Shown here: positions 21,459-30,469 of the stretch, piece after piece
Position numbering within the stretch: position 1 is the stretch's first letter
Layout: each line of letters begins with the position of its first letter
Source: an uncultured Acidobacteriota bacterium
GTDB lineage: Bacteria; Acidobacteriota; Thermoanaerobaculia; UBA5066
Length of the DNA stretch: 64,000 nucleotides
Assembly: GCA_903845115.1 (NCBI GenBank)
Contig: CAIMWE010000025.1
Coordinates: 90,751-154,750 of the forward strand
Reading direction: 5' to 3'
Notes under the pieces: model-generated
Seen by the model: only the letters and a program-made list of their open reading frames with translations
Told to the model about the DNA's origin: nothing
The model's database searches: none
Program-made: the position numbers and the translations under genes

Positions 21459-23105
21459 CTACCGGCCCGGCGCGCCGGCGGCAGGGGCCGGCGCCGCGGG
21501 CGGGACCTCGCCCGCGCCCTCGGTCGGCAACGGGATCCCGTTCGCCCGGAACATGCCGAGGAGCCCCGTCCTGTCGACGCACTTGAGGTACGCCTCGCGC
21601 GGCTCGACGACCTTCCGTTTCACGAGGTCGAGCAGCGAGTCGTTGAGCAGGATCATCCCCTGGTTCCGCGACGTCTGGAGGACCGACGGTAGCTGGAACG
21701 TCTTTCCGTCCCGGATCAGGTTCGCGACGGCGTTGTTGGAGAGGAGGATCTCGAGCGCGGCCACCCGCCCCCCGCCGATCTTCTTGCAGAGCGTCTGGGC
21801 GACGACCGCCTTGAGCGAGTCGGCCAGCATCACCCGGATCTGCTGCTGACGGTCCGCCGGGAACTGGTCGACGATCCGGTCCACGGTCGACATCGCCGTG
21901 GTCGTGTGCAGCGTGCCGAAGACGAGGTGGCCCGTCTCCGCGGTCTCGATCGCGATCGCGATCGTCTCGAGGTCCCGCATCTCCCCGACGAGGACGATGT
22001 CGGGATCCTCCCGGAGGGCGGCGCGGAGGGCGTCCTTGAACCCGCGCGTGTGGGTCCCCACCTCCCGCTGGTTCACGAGGCACTTCCGGTTCTGGTGGAC
22101 GAACTCGATCGGGTCCTCGATCGTGATGATGTGGTCGGTCCGCGTCTTGTTGATGTGGTCGACGATGGCGGCGAGCGTGGTCGACTTGCCCGAGCCGGTC
22201 GGGCCCGTGACGAGGACGAGGCCCTTCGACAGCTCGGCGAGCCTCACGACCGCGTCGGGGAGGTTCAGCTGCTGGGCCGTCAGGATCTCGATCGGGATCT
22301 GCCGGAAGACCGAGCCGACGCCGAACCGGTCGCGGAACACGTTCACCCGGAAGCGCGCCACGTCCGGGATCTCGTAGGCGAAGTCGGTATCGTTTCGCTC
22401 CACGAATTCGGAGCGGTTCCTCTCCGGCATGGCGCCGCGGAGGAGCCGCTCGATCTCGTCGGAGTGGAGAAGGGGGATGTCCTCCTGGGGCCGCATGTCG
22501 CCGTGAATCCGGAAGATGGGGATGTTCCCGGCCGACAGGTGGACGTCGGACGCCTTCATCTCGAGCATCCGGATCAGGAGGTCGTCGAGGGGGCGGCCCG
22601 TCTGGACCTTCGGGTGCGGCGGCCCTGGAGCCGGCTCGGGCGGCGCCTCTGCCGGGAGCGACGGCGCCGAAACCGCGGGGGCGGGAGGCGGCAGGGCGGC
22701 CGACGGGGGCGGCGGAGGGAGCGGGGAGACCGGGGCGACCGGCGCGACCGGGGAGACCGGGGAGACCGGGGCTGTTGCTCCAGGCTGCCGGACCCGCGCG
22801 ACCATCAACGCGACCCGTCCCTGGACCATCCCGAAGCGCACCTCGACCGGCTCCGAGTCCGGGTGGATGAGGACGGGAATCCGGGCCCTCTCCTCGGCGA
22901 GCGCGGCAGGGATCGCGCCCGGCCTCAGCTCGGCGACCACCGCGAGGAAGGTCTCGTCCGAGAGGGGCTCCCGTCCCACCACGGTCCGCGTGTGGCCATG
23001 CGTCAGGTAGAGCTTCTCGCGGGGGACGAGGTAGAGCGCGTCCCCGTCCGTCTGCAGGAAGCTCCGGACCAGCGCTTCGACCTTGGACGGTGCGTAGGTC
23101 GTCAT
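21459..23105 (-). CDS. pilT: PilT-like type IV pilus retraction ATPase with N-terminal extension
   Basis: The 548-residue protein is a hexameric secretion ATPase of the PilT/PilU type. The core (about 165-525) has DDLLIRMLEMKASDVHLSAG, Walker A GPTGSGKST, Asp box ITIEDPIE, Walker B REDPDIVLVGEMRD and the His box HLVFGTLHTTTA, plus a C-terminal AIRNLIRDGK-type motif. It powers pilus retraction. Before the core lie a roughly 110-residue module (with FLQTDGDALYLVPREKLYLTHG) and a Pro/Val/Ser linker made of short repeats. Normal PilT is about 340-370 residues, so the extension is unusual and probably regulatory. The PilZ-like-sized gene upstream on the same strand may work with it. Confidence 0.88.
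   Translation of the reverse strand: MTTYAPSKVEALVRSFLQTDGDALYLVPREKLYLTHGHTRTVVGREPLSDETFLAVVAELRPGAIPAALAEERARIPVLIHPDSEPVEVRFGMVQGRVALMVARVRQPGATAPVSPVSPVAPVAPVSPLPPPPPSAALPPPAPAVSAPSLPAEAPPEPAPGPPHPKVQTGRPLDDLLIRMLEMKASDVHLSAGNIPIFRIHGDMRPQEDIPLLHSDEIERLLRGAMPERNRSEFVERNDTDFAYEIPDVARFRVNVFRDRFGVGSVFRQIPIEILTAQQLNLPDAVVRLAELSKGLVLVTGPTGSGKSTTLAAIVDHINKTRTDHIITIEDPIEFVHQNRKCLVNQREVGTHTRGFKDALRAALREDPDIVLVGEMRDLETIAIAIETAETGHLVFGTLHTTTAMSTVDRIVDQFPADRQQQIRVMLADSLKAVVAQTLCKKIGGGRVAALEILLSNNAVANLIRDGKTFQLPSVLQTSRNQGMILLNDSLLDLVKRKVVEPREAYLKCVDRTGLLGMFRANGIPLPTEGAGEVPPAAPAPAAGAPGR
22723..22767 (-). repeat. Tandem 9-bp repeat in the PilT-like linker
   Basis: Five units of GGGGAGACC (variants GGGGCGACC and GGCGCGACC) code, on the minus strand, for repeated Pro-Val-Ser/Ala triplets in the proline-rich linker. 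The unit keeps the reading frame, so length changes by slippage would alter linker length without disrupting the ATPase. Confidence 0.8.
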
Positions 23106-23159
23106 TCTTTCCTCCCGCCGCGCGCAGCCGCGGCCGGCTCCTCCCGGTCCCGGGAGCGC

Positions 23160-23624
23160 TCAGAACGAGACACGGGCGATCCGGGTCCGGTTGACGAGGA
23201 CGATCCGGCTCCCGAGGCCGAGCGTGAAGAAGCGCCCCTCGGCGTTGATCACGTCGGACATCCGCGCCGCTCCCTCCGGAGCCCAGGACCGGAGGACCCC
23301 CGCGACCTCGAGCCCCGTGTCGAGGTGGACGGTCACGACGTCGAACGACGCCCCCGGCTCGCCCAGGTCGGGGACCCCCTTCGACCCCTCGTCGATCTCC
23401 ACCGTCAGGATGGCGTCGCGCGAGAGGATGGTGCTGCCGCCGCCCGTCAGGCCGACGGCGAGGAACGCCCGCGGGCCGTCCAGCAGGGCGTCCAGCGTCG
23501 TCCAGCCGTCGGACCGCGCCGGGTCGGGCAGGAGCCAGAAGACGACCTCCAGCCGGCTCCCGTCCGTCAGCTGGACGACGGCAGGACAGGGGGAGGTGGC
23601 GGGGCGCTCCGGGCCGTCTGTCAT
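23160..23624 (-). CDS. Hypothetical small beta-rich protein upstream of PilT-like gene
   Basis: The start MTDGPERP follows GTGGAGGT. The 154-residue protein has alternating hydrophobic strands (VVQLTDGSRLEVVFWLL, STILSRDAILTVEID, VVTVHLDTGLEVAGVLRSW, FFTLGLGSRIVLVNRTRIARVSF) and no signal peptide. The layout resembles small PilZ-like or DUF6982-type beta domains, but the c-di-GMP RxxxR/DxSxxG motif of true PilZ is absent. It precedes the PilT-like gene by 54 bases on the same strand and may be its regulator. Function is unknown. Confidence 0.6.
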   Translation of the reverse strand: MTDGPERPATSPCPAVVQLTDGSRLEVVFWLLPDPARSDGWTTLDALLDGPRAFLAVGLTGGGSTILSRDAILTVEIDEGSKGVPDLGEPGASFDVVTVHLDTGLEVAGVLRSWAPEGAARMSDVINAEGRFFTLGLGSRIVLVNRTRIARVSF

Positions 23625-23993
23625 GGGACCTCCACTTCGCCCCCCCATGGTAGGCGATTCCCGCGTGTCCGCCACGACCGGCCCCCCCTTCCCACCGTCA
23701 TGACACCGGTCCATAGAGCCTGGAACCCGGCGTGAAGAGCCCGGCATCCGGCGCTCGGGTCCCCGAATCCAAGGCCTTCCCCCCTCCCGACGACGTGATG
23801 TGAATCCTCCACCGCTGAAAACCTCGACGGGCCAACGGGCCCGAAGGACCTTGCGGAATCGCTGAACCCGGGCGAGGGCACGTACAGGCTGCCGATCGAC
23901 CGGAGTATTCTCGATCGTGGTGTCCGGCCAGGGTCCACCAGGTGCCGGTCTTTCGACGGGTCCTCGCACGAGCAAAGTTAGAGGGAGAGTCAG
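23625..23993. other. Divergent intergenic region, 369 bases
   Basis: The region lies between the PilT-linked hypothetical gene (minus) and the amidohydrolase gene (plus). It holds a small hairpin (GAGCCCGG-CAT-CCGG-C-GCTC, 23737-23756) and an AGAGGGAGAG ribosome site just before 23994. I see no clear sigma-70 or sigma-54 promoter and no credible extra gene. Confidence 0.45.
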
Positions 23994-25733
23994 ATGAGAG
24001 CACTCTCGCGAGTCCTGGCAGCTTTCGCGGCGTTCACCGCTTCCGTCCCGGGCGCCGCCGCTCCCGGCGCCGCTGCGCCTCCCCCGGCGGCGAAGGAGAC
24101 TCCCCGAGCGGGGCTCCGGCTCTTCGTCAACGGCACCGTCGTGACCGTGGACGGGAAGATGTCCGAGGCGCAGGCCGTCGCGGTGAGGGACGGCCGGATC
24201 GTCGTTGTCGGGACCAACGAGGAGGTCCTCAAGCTCAAGACGCCGGAGGCGGCCGTCGTCGACCTCGCGGGCAAGACGCTGATGCCCGGGTTCGTCGAGG
24301 TCCACACGCACCCGATCCTCAAGATGGTGGTCGAGAGCTACACGGTGGACATCCGGCCCACGACCGGGCACACCGACGGCGCCGCGATCTGGGCGACGAT
24401 CCGGGAGACCGTCGCGAAGGCCAAGCCCGGCCAGTACCTGGTCTTCTTCGGGTGGGACCCGCTCCTGCAGAAGGGGCTGAAGAACCCCACCCGCAAGGAG
24501 CTCGACGCGATCGCGCCGGACAACCCCCTCTTTCTCTGGGGCACCAGCGTCCACATCGGATTCGCGAACACGGCCGCTTTCCGATACGCCGGGATCGACC
24601 GGAACACTTCCGATCCCACCGGCGCCATGGGGGGGACGTTCGGGCGCGACGCGGACGGCGAGCTGAATGGCCGGATCGACCAAGGGGGGCCGATCGCGAT
24701 GCTGCTGAAGCCCTACCTGACGAAGGTGATCGGGGATCCGCAGCAGGCGACCGACGCCGTCTACAGGGGGTGGCTCGCGAACGCCCGGGACGGGGTCACG
24801 ACGGTCAGCGACGCCGTCCTCCTCGACGAGGCGATGCTGCTTTACGGGATGGTGGCCGGGAAGCAGGGGTCGATCCGGGTCCGGGGCTACGCGATCGACT
24901 ACCAGAAGTACCCCCCCGGCCGCGGCACGGAGATGGTCCAGGCGACGGGAGGGAAGCTCTTCGTCGACGGGAGCCCGTGGACCGGGACGATCACGATGAC
25001 GAAGCCCTACCTCGTCAACGACACGACCGTGAAGGTCATGGACACCCCCGCCGGCTACGTGCAGAAGCCGTACGTCAGCCAGGCGGAGCTCGACGCGTTC
25101 GTCGGCGACATCCTCCGGACGAAGCGCTCCGCCGCCATCCACGCCGAGGGGGACGCCGCCATCGAGATGGCCCTGGACGCCGTCGAGAAGGGGCTCCGGG
25201 CCTACCCGACGGAGGACCACCGGATCCGCCTGGAGCACGCTCCGATGATCCGGGACGACCAGCTGGCGAGGGCGAAGAGGCTCGGCGTCCAGGTCTCGTT
25301 CCTCATGGCGCACGTCAGGTACTGGGGGGACGTCGTCACGACGCTGGTCGGGGAGGAGCTGGGGGAGCGCTGGTGCCCGGTCGGCTCCGCGAAGAAGGCG
25401 GGGGTGAACTACTCGTTCCACTTCGACGGCCCGACCTCCCCGAACCGGCCGCTCGAGACGCTGCAGACGGCGACCACGAGGAGGACGGTGAGGGGGAGGG
25501 TCCTGGGCCCCTCCGAGAGGATCTCCGTCGACGACGCGATCCGCGGCTACACGGTCAATGCCGCGTACCAGCTCTTCCTCGACAAGGAGGTCGGCAGCAT
25601 CGAAGTCGGGAAGGCGGCCGACCTGATCGTCCTGAGCGAGAACCCGCGCAAGGTCGACCCCGAGAAGATCTCGGGTATCAAGGTCCTCGCGACCTACGTG
25701 AACGGCAAGGAGTACTGGCGGGAGGGGATGTAG
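23994..25733 (+). CDS. Secreted amidohydrolase, YtcJ-type
   Basis: The 579-residue protein starts with a signal peptide (about 1-22). An Amidohydro_3 (YtcJ-like) metal-dependent hydrolase follows: GFVEVHTHPILK carries the first metal-binding HxH, GVTTVSDAVLL and FVDGSPWTGTITM are typical of the family, and AIHAEGDAAIEMALD and IRLEHAPMIRDDQ give later metal-ligand histidines. The substrate cannot be told from sequence; related enzymes hydrolyse amides, N-acyl amino acids or cyclic amides. Its position 200 bases upstream of a complete amino-acid-type ABC operon suggests that it releases the compound that is then imported. A strong GAGGGAGAG ribosome site supports the start. Confidence 0.82.
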   Translation: MRALSRVLAAFAAFTASVPGAAAPGAAAPPPAAKETPRAGLRLFVNGTVVTVDGKMSEAQAVAVRDGRIVVVGTNEEVLKLKTPEAAVVDLAGKTLMPGFVEVHTHPILKMVVESYTVDIRPTTGHTDGAAIWATIRETVAKAKPGQYLVFFGWDPLLQKGLKNPTRKELDAIAPDNPLFLWGTSVHIGFANTAAFRYAGIDRNTSDPTGAMGGTFGRDADGELNGRIDQGGPIAMLLKPYLTKVIGDPQQATDAVYRGWLANARDGVTTVSDAVLLDEAMLLYGMVAGKQGSIRVRGYAIDYQKYPPGRGTEMVQATGGKLFVDGSPWTGTITMTKPYLVNDTTVKVMDTPAGYVQKPYVSQAELDAFVGDILRTKRSAAIHAEGDAAIEMALDAVEKGLRAYPTEDHRIRLEHAPMIRDDQLARAKRLGVQVSFLMAHVRYWGDVVTTLVGEELGERWCPVGSAKKAGVNYSFHFDGPTSPNRPLETLQTATTRRTVRGRVLGPSERISVDDAIRGYTVNAAYQLFLDKEVGSIEVGKAADLIVLSENPRKVDPEKISGIKVLATYVNGKEYWREGM

Positions 25734-25933
25734 GAGCCTTGAGCGAGACGGGGATTCCCCGGTACCCCGCCGCCTTCGCCGCGGCCTCGTCCGTTTAGAC
25801 GGGGTCCGTCTCGCCGATTCCCTTGGCGAAGAAGCGGAGCCGCCCGGCCTCCACCGTCACCGACGAAGGGGGCGCAGGAAGTGCGGTTGAGCGGGGGCCC
25901 CTGGAAAGGCATCATCCGGAGCTGGAGCTAGCG

Positions 25934-27064
25934 ATGAGACGTCTTCCGATCCTTCTCCTGGCGATCCTTCTCCTGGCGGCTCTTCTCGCCGCGCCCGCCC
26001 GGGCGGCCGAGCCGATCCGCGTCGGCCTGCTGGCTCCGCTGACGGGCTCGTGGGCGAGCGAGGGGGAGGAGATGAGGCGGGTCACGGAGCTCGTCGCGGC
26101 CGGCCTGAACGCACGCGGAGGCCTTCTCGGCCGCCGCGTGGAGGTGGTCGTCCAGGACGACGGCGGAGACCCGCGGACCGCCTCGCTCGCCGCGCAGCGC
26201 CTCGCCTCGGCCCACGTCGCCGCCGTCGTCGGGACCTACGGCTCGTCGGTCACCGAGGCGACCCAGGGGATCCTCGACGAGGCCGGCATCGTCCAGGTCG
26301 CGAACGGCTCCACGGCGGTCCGGCTCACCGCGAAGGGCCTCCGGCTCTTCTTCCGGACCTGCCCGCGGGACGACGAGCAGGGACGCGTCGCGGTGGCGGT
26401 CCTGGCCGGCACCAGCGCGAAGAGGGTGGCGATCCTGCACGACAGCACCTCGTTCGCGAAGGGGCTCGCGGACGTGGCGAAGGCCGGACTGGCCGGGGCA
26501 GGGCTGACGCTCGCCGCCTTCGAGGCGCTGACCCCCGGCGACCGGGACACCACCGCCGTCCTGACGAAGCTGAAGGCCGCGAAACCCGACGTCGTCTTCT
26601 TCACCGGCTACTACCCGGAGGCCGGCCTCCTCCTCCGGCAGAAGCGCGAGATGGGGTGGGGAGTCCCGTTCCTCGGCGGCGACGCGACCAACAACCCGGA
26701 CCTGGTGAAGGTGGCCGGGAAGGCCGCCGCCGAAGGGTTCCTCTGCCTCAGCCCGCCGCTCCCCCAGGACCTCGACGGACCCGAGGCGAAGGCGTTTCTC
26801 TCGGAGTACCGGGCGCGCTACGGGGCTCCCCCGCTCTCGATCTGGGGAGTCCTGGCGGGAGACGGGCTCCGCGTCCTGGCCCGTGCGATCGAGGCGGCGA
26901 AGTCGACCGACGGGCCGAAGGTCGCGGAGGCCCTCCGGTCGTCGGTCAAGGAGTTCCCCGGCCTCACCGGGAAGATCTCGTTCGACGGAAAGGGCGACCG
27001 CGTCGGGGAGGTCCACCGCGTCTACCGCGTGGACGCGAGCGGCGCCTTCGTCCTGCGGAAATAG
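25934..27064 (+). CDS. ABC transporter substrate-binding protein, branched-chain amino-acid type
   Basis: The start MRRLPILL follows GGAGCTAGCG; the longer ORF upstream is an extension. The 376-residue protein has a signal peptide (about 1-24) and a type I periplasmic binding fold of the Leu/Ile/Val/amide family: IRVGLLAPLTGSWASEGEEM, VEVVVQDDGGDPRTAS, AAVVGTYGSSVTEATQG, FFRTCPRDDEQGR and FFTGYYPEAGLLLRQ. It captures an amino acid, amide or urea-like solute and delivers it to the LivH/LivM-type permeases that follow 10 bases later. The substrate is not deducible. Confidence 0.9.
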   Translation: MRRLPILLLAILLLAALLAAPARAAEPIRVGLLAPLTGSWASEGEEMRRVTELVAAGLNARGGLLGRRVEVVVQDDGGDPRTASLAAQRLASAHVAAVVGTYGSSVTEATQGILDEAGIVQVANGSTAVRLTAKGLRLFFRTCPRDDEQGRVAVAVLAGTSAKRVAILHDSTSFAKGLADVAKAGLAGAGLTLAAFEALTPGDRDTTAVLTKLKAAKPDVVFFTGYYPEAGLLLRQKREMGWGVPFLGGDATNNPDLVKVAGKAAAEGFLCLSPPLPQDLDGPEAKAFLSEYRARYGAPPLSIWGVLAGDGLRVLARAIEAAKSTDGPKVAEALRSSVKEFPGLTGKISFDGKGDRVGEVHRVYRVDASGAFVLRK

Positions 27065-27073
27065 CCCGTCGAG

Positions 27074-27979
27074 ATGGAGGAGCTCCTCCAGCAGCTGACG
27101 AACGGTCTCGCGGTCGGCGGGATCTACGCCCTCGTCGCCCTCGGCTACACCATGGTCTACGGGGTCCTCCGGCTGATCAACTTCGCCCACGGCGAGCTGT
27201 TCACGCTGGGGGCCTACCTCGGGTTCACCTTCCTCACCTCGTTCGCCTTCGCCGGGCGGGTCGGTCCGATCGCCGGGCTGGGCCTCCTGGCGCTCCTCGT
27301 CATGGGGCTCGTCGCGGTGACGGGCGCCCTCCTGGAGCGGGCCGCCTACCGCCCCCTGCGCGACGCCCCGCGGCTCTCGGCGGTCGTGTCGGCGCTGGGA
27401 GCCTCGATCTTCCTGCAGAACGCCCTGATGCTCGTCTACGGCGCCCGTTTCCAGGTCTATCCGGACGAGGCCCTCCCGAACAGGGCCGTCCGTCTCTTCG
27501 GAGCCCAGGTCCCGGTGATGAGGGCGCTCGTGGTCGCCGCGTCGGCAGCGTTGATGGCCGCCCTCTGGCTGTTCGTCCACCGGACGCGATTCGGGACCGC
27601 GATCCGGGCCGCGGCGATCGACCGGGACGCGGCGCGCCTGGCCGGGATCGACGTCGACCGCGTCGTCCTCGCGGTCTTCCTGATCGGGCCGGCCCTCGGC
27701 GGGGCCGCGGGGCTGATGGTGGGGCTGACGTACGGACAGGTCGGCTTCACGATGGGATGGGGCTACGGGATGAAGGCGTTCACGGCCGCGATCCTGGGCG
27801 GCATCGGGAACGTCCCGGGCGCGATGCTGGGCGGCCTCCTCCTCGGGGTCGTCGAGGCCCTCGGCAGCGCCTACCTCTCCACCGCCTGGAAGGACGCCTT
27901 CGCGTTCATCGTCCTGATCGCCGTCCTCCTCGTCCGGCCGACCGGCCTCCTCGGGGAACGGATCGCGGAAAAGGCATGA
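27074..27979 (+). CDS. ABC permease, LivH-type
   Basis: The 301-residue membrane protein begins MEELLQQLTNGLAVGGIYALVALGYTMVYGVLRLINFAHGELF, the hallmark N-terminus of LivH permeases. It has eight or so helices and the ATP-binding-cassette contact loop (GTAIRAAAIDRDAARLAGIDVDRV), with GGIGNVPGAMLGGLLLG near the end. It forms a heterodimeric channel with the LivM-type protein. Its stop overlaps the LivM start as ATGA, so translation is coupled. Confidence 0.93.
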   Translation: MEELLQQLTNGLAVGGIYALVALGYTMVYGVLRLINFAHGELFTLGAYLGFTFLTSFAFAGRVGPIAGLGLLALLVMGLVAVTGALLERAAYRPLRDAPRLSAVVSALGASIFLQNALMLVYGARFQVYPDEALPNRAVRLFGAQVPVMRALVVAASAALMAALWLFVHRTRFGTAIRAAAIDRDAARLAGIDVDRVVLAVFLIGPALGGAAGLMVGLTYGQVGFTMGWGYGMKAFTAAILGGIGNVPGAMLGGLLLGVVEALGSAYLSTAWKDAFAFIVLIAVLLVRPTGLLGERIAEKA

Positions 27980-28908
27980 GCCGGAGAGGCGCCCCGGCCG
28001 TCGCCGCCGCGCTCTTCGCCGCTCTGCTCTGCATCGCGCCGTTTCTCCTCTCGACGTACTGGGTCGACGTCCTCGACAGCGTCGGCCTCTACGCCCTCCT
28101 CGCGCTCTCCCTCAACCTGATCCTCGGCGAGGCGGGCCTCTACGACATGGGGCACGCGGCCTTCTTCGCCGTCGGGGCCTACACGGCTGCCATTCTCTCG
28201 ACCAGCCTGGGGATCCCGGTCCTCCTCACCCTTCCCGCCTCGGGCTGCGCCGCGGGGCTCTTCGCCGCCCTCGTGGCGCTCCCCGTCCTGAGGCTCCGGG
28301 GCGACTACCTGCTGATCGTCACGATCGGCGTCGGCGAGATCGTCCGGATCGCCCTCGTGAACGACGCCTTCGGCCTGACCGGCGGCTCCAACGGCATCTT
28401 CGGGATCCCGCGCCCGGTCCTCCTCGGGTGGCGGCTCCGGACGCCGGAGCAGCTCTTCTTCCTGATCTGGGGCGCCGTCGCCGTGACGGTCCTCGTGTTC
28501 GGCCGGCTCTCGGCCTCCCGGTTCGGCCGGGCGCTGCGCGCGATTCGCGACGACGAGGTCGCCGCCGAGGGGAGCGGCATCGACACCGCGCGGGCGAAGC
28601 TGACGGTCTTCGTCCTCGGCTCGGCGTGGGCGGGGATGGCGGGGACCCTCTTCGCGGCGAAGATGACGGTGATCTCGCCCGAGTCGTTCGGCTTCTGGGA
28701 ATCGGTCCTCGTCTTCGCGATGGTCCTGCTCGGCGGGGCGGGCTCGATCCCGGGCGTCCTCCTCGGCGCCTTCCTCGTGGCCGGCCTCCCGGAGCTCTTC
28801 CGGGGCCTCGCCAGCGCGAGGATGCTCGTCTTCGGCCTCGCCCTCATGGTGATGATGGTCGTGAGGCCGCGCGGGCTCTGGCCGCGCCGGGCGGGAGGCG
28901 GGCCGTGA
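27976..28908 (+). CDS. ABC permease, LivM-type
   Basis: The ATG overlaps the LivH stop. The 310-residue protein has the LivM features: LSLNLILGEAGLYDMGHAAFFAVGAY, RLRGDYLLIVTIGVGEI, GGSNGIFGIPRP, the coupling loop GRALRAIRDDEVAAEGSGID and GGAGSIPGVLLGA. It pairs with LivH in the membrane channel. The GTG start of the LivG-type ATPase overlaps its stop, continuing the run of translational coupling. Confidence 0.93.
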   Translation: MSRRGAPAVAAALFAALLCIAPFLLSTYWVDVLDSVGLYALLALSLNLILGEAGLYDMGHAAFFAVGAYTAAILSTSLGIPVLLTLPASGCAAGLFAALVALPVLRLRGDYLLIVTIGVGEIVRIALVNDAFGLTGGSNGIFGIPRPVLLGWRLRTPEQLFFLIWGAVAVTVLVFGRLSASRFGRALRAIRDDEVAAEGSGIDTARAKLTVFVLGSAWAGMAGTLFAAKMTVISPESFGFWESVLVFAMVLLGGAGSIPGVLLGAFLVAGLPELFRGLASARMLVFGLALMVMMVVRPRGLWPRRAGGGP

Positions 28909-29675
28909 GCCTCCTCGAGCTCCAGGGCCTCTCGAAGCGGTTCGGCGGGGTGGCCGCCGTGGACGGCGTGTCGTTCGGCGTTCCCGACGGGGTCACGGGG
29001 CTGATCGGGCCGAACGGCGCCGGGAAGACGACGGTCTTCAACCTGATCACCGGGAACATCCGCCCCGACCGCGGGACGGTGACGTTCGCCGACACCGACA
29101 TCACCGGCCTCGCGCCACACCGGATCGTGGCGCGCGGGATCGCCCGGACGTTCCAGGCGATCCGCCTCTTCGGAGGTCTCTCGGTCCTCGACAACGTCCT
29201 CGCCGGCGCCGACGCCGGCCTGCGGGCGGGCCTCCTCGCCTCGGTCCTCCGGCTCCCGGCCCAGCGCCGGGAGGAGCGGGACGTGCGCGAGGCGGGCCTC
29301 GCCGAGCTGGAGTTCGTGGGCCTGGCGGGGAAGGGGGCGGCGCCCGCTGCGAGCCTCGCGCACGGCGAGCGGAGGCGCCTCGAGATCGCCCGCGCGCTCG
29401 CCGCCCGGCCGAGGCTCGTCGTCCTCGACGAACCGGCGGGCGGCCTGAACGAGTCCGAGACGGCCGACCTTTCGGGCCTCGTGCGGCGGATCCGGGCGCG
29501 CGGCGTCACGGTCCTCCTGATCGAGCACGACATGGGGTTCGTGATGGAGGTCTGCGAAAGGCTCGTCGTCCTGGAGCACGGCGTGAAGATCGCCGAGGGC
29601 CCGCCGGAGGCGATCCGGCGCGACCCGCGGGTGATCGAGGCGTACCTCGGCGCGGCGGAAGGGGACCCGGCGTGA
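28905..29675 (+). CDS. ABC ATPase, LivG-type
   Basis: The GTG start overlaps the LivM stop. The 256-residue ATPase has Walker A GPNGAGKTT, a Q-loop in ARTFQAIRLFG, Walker B LVVLDEPAGGLN and a switch His in LLIEHDMGFV. The signature reads LAHGERRRLEIARA in place of the usual LSYGxQRRLEIARA, an accepted variant of this subfamily in which the first Ser is replaced. It drives transport through the LivH/LivM pair together with the LivF-type ATPase. Confidence 0.93.
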   Translation: MSLLELQGLSKRFGGVAAVDGVSFGVPDGVTGLIGPNGAGKTTVFNLITGNIRPDRGTVTFADTDITGLAPHRIVARGIARTFQAIRLFGGLSVLDNVLAGADAGLRAGLLASVLRLPAQRREERDVREAGLAELEFVGLAGKGAAPAASLAHGERRRLEIARALAARPRLVVLDEPAGGLNESETADLSGLVRRIRARGVTVLLIEHDMGFVMEVCERLVVLEHGVKIAEGPPEAIRRDPRVIEAYLGAAEGDPA

Positions 29676-30379
29676 GGTTGACCGTGGAGTCCCTCCGGGC
29701 CGGCTACGGCGGGGTCGAGGCGCTCCACGGCATCGGCCTCCGCGTCGAGCCGGGCGAGATCGTCGCCCTGCTCGGCGCGAACGGGGCCGGCAAGTCGACG
29801 GCCCTCCGGGCGATCAGCGGGCTCCTCCGCCCGGCCTCCGGGGCCATCCTCCTCGGCGGGACCGCGCTCCACACGCTCCCCCCGCACCGGATCGTCCAGC
29901 ACGGTGTCGTCCAGGTGCCCGAGGGGCGGCGGCTCTTCGGGACCCTGACCGTCCGCGAGAACCTCGACATGGGGGCCTTCACGCGCCGCGACGAGGAGGA
30001 GATCGCCGGGAACCGCCGGATGGTCCTCCGCCTCTTTCCCGTCCTCGCCGAGCGCGAGCGGCAGCTGGCCGGGACTCTCTCCGGCGGCGAGCAGCAGATG
30101 CTCGCGATCGGCCGGGCGCTGATGGGCGCCCCGAAGCTGCTCCTCCTCGACGAGCCGAGCCTCGGTCTCTCGCCCCTTCTCGCCAGGGAGATCTTCCGGA
30201 CGCTCCGCGAGATCAACGCGGCCGGCGTGACGATTCTCCTCGTCGAGCAGAACGCCCGCGCCGCCCTCGCCCTGGCCCACCGCGCCTACGTCCTCGCCAC
30301 CGGGTCGATCGTCCTGGAAGGGCCGGCCGCGTCTCTCCGCGAGGACCCGGCGGTGAAGAGGGCGTACCTGGGGGGGTGA
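29672..30379 (+). CDS. ABC ATPase, LivF-type
   Basis: The GTG start overlaps the LivG stop. The 235-residue protein has Walker A GANGAGKST, Q-loop VVQVPEGRRLFG, signature LSGGEQQMLAIGRAL, Walker B LLLLDEPSLGLSP and the switch His replaced by Gln in LLVEQNARAAL, as is usual in LivF. It completes the five-gene transporter. A 46-base stretch of its 3' part, coding for VTILLVEQNARAALA, is present again at 31026-31071 downstream of an inserted gene pair. Confidence 0.93.
   Translation: MRLTVESLRAGYGGVEALHGIGLRVEPGEIVALLGANGAGKSTALRAISGLLRPASGAILLGGTALHTLPPHRIVQHGVVQVPEGRRLFGTLTVRENLDMGAFTRRDEEEIAGNRRMVLRLFPVLAERERQLAGTLSGGEQQMLAIGRALMGAPKLLLLDEPSLGLSPLLAREIFRTLREINAAGVTILLVEQNARAALALAHRAYVLATGSIVLEGPAASLREDPAVKRAYLGG
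30227..30272 (+). repeat. 46-bp direct repeat, copy 1 (inside the livF-type gene)
   Basis: This stretch of the livF-type gene is repeated 799 bases downstream with a single mismatch. It is the intact, coding copy. Confidence 0.9.
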
Positions 30380-30469
30380 GCGGTAAGGAGCTGGTCCCCG
30401 GGAAAGATCGGTGCCGTGAGCGCGGCGCTCGAGCGCGCCACGGGATCCTGGGCGGTATCCTACCGAGGC

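Noticed and set aside
22723-22767. 9-bp repeats as a CRISPR or mobile element trace
   Set aside because: The units are contiguous, in frame and code for a Pro/Val/Ser linker; there are no spacers.
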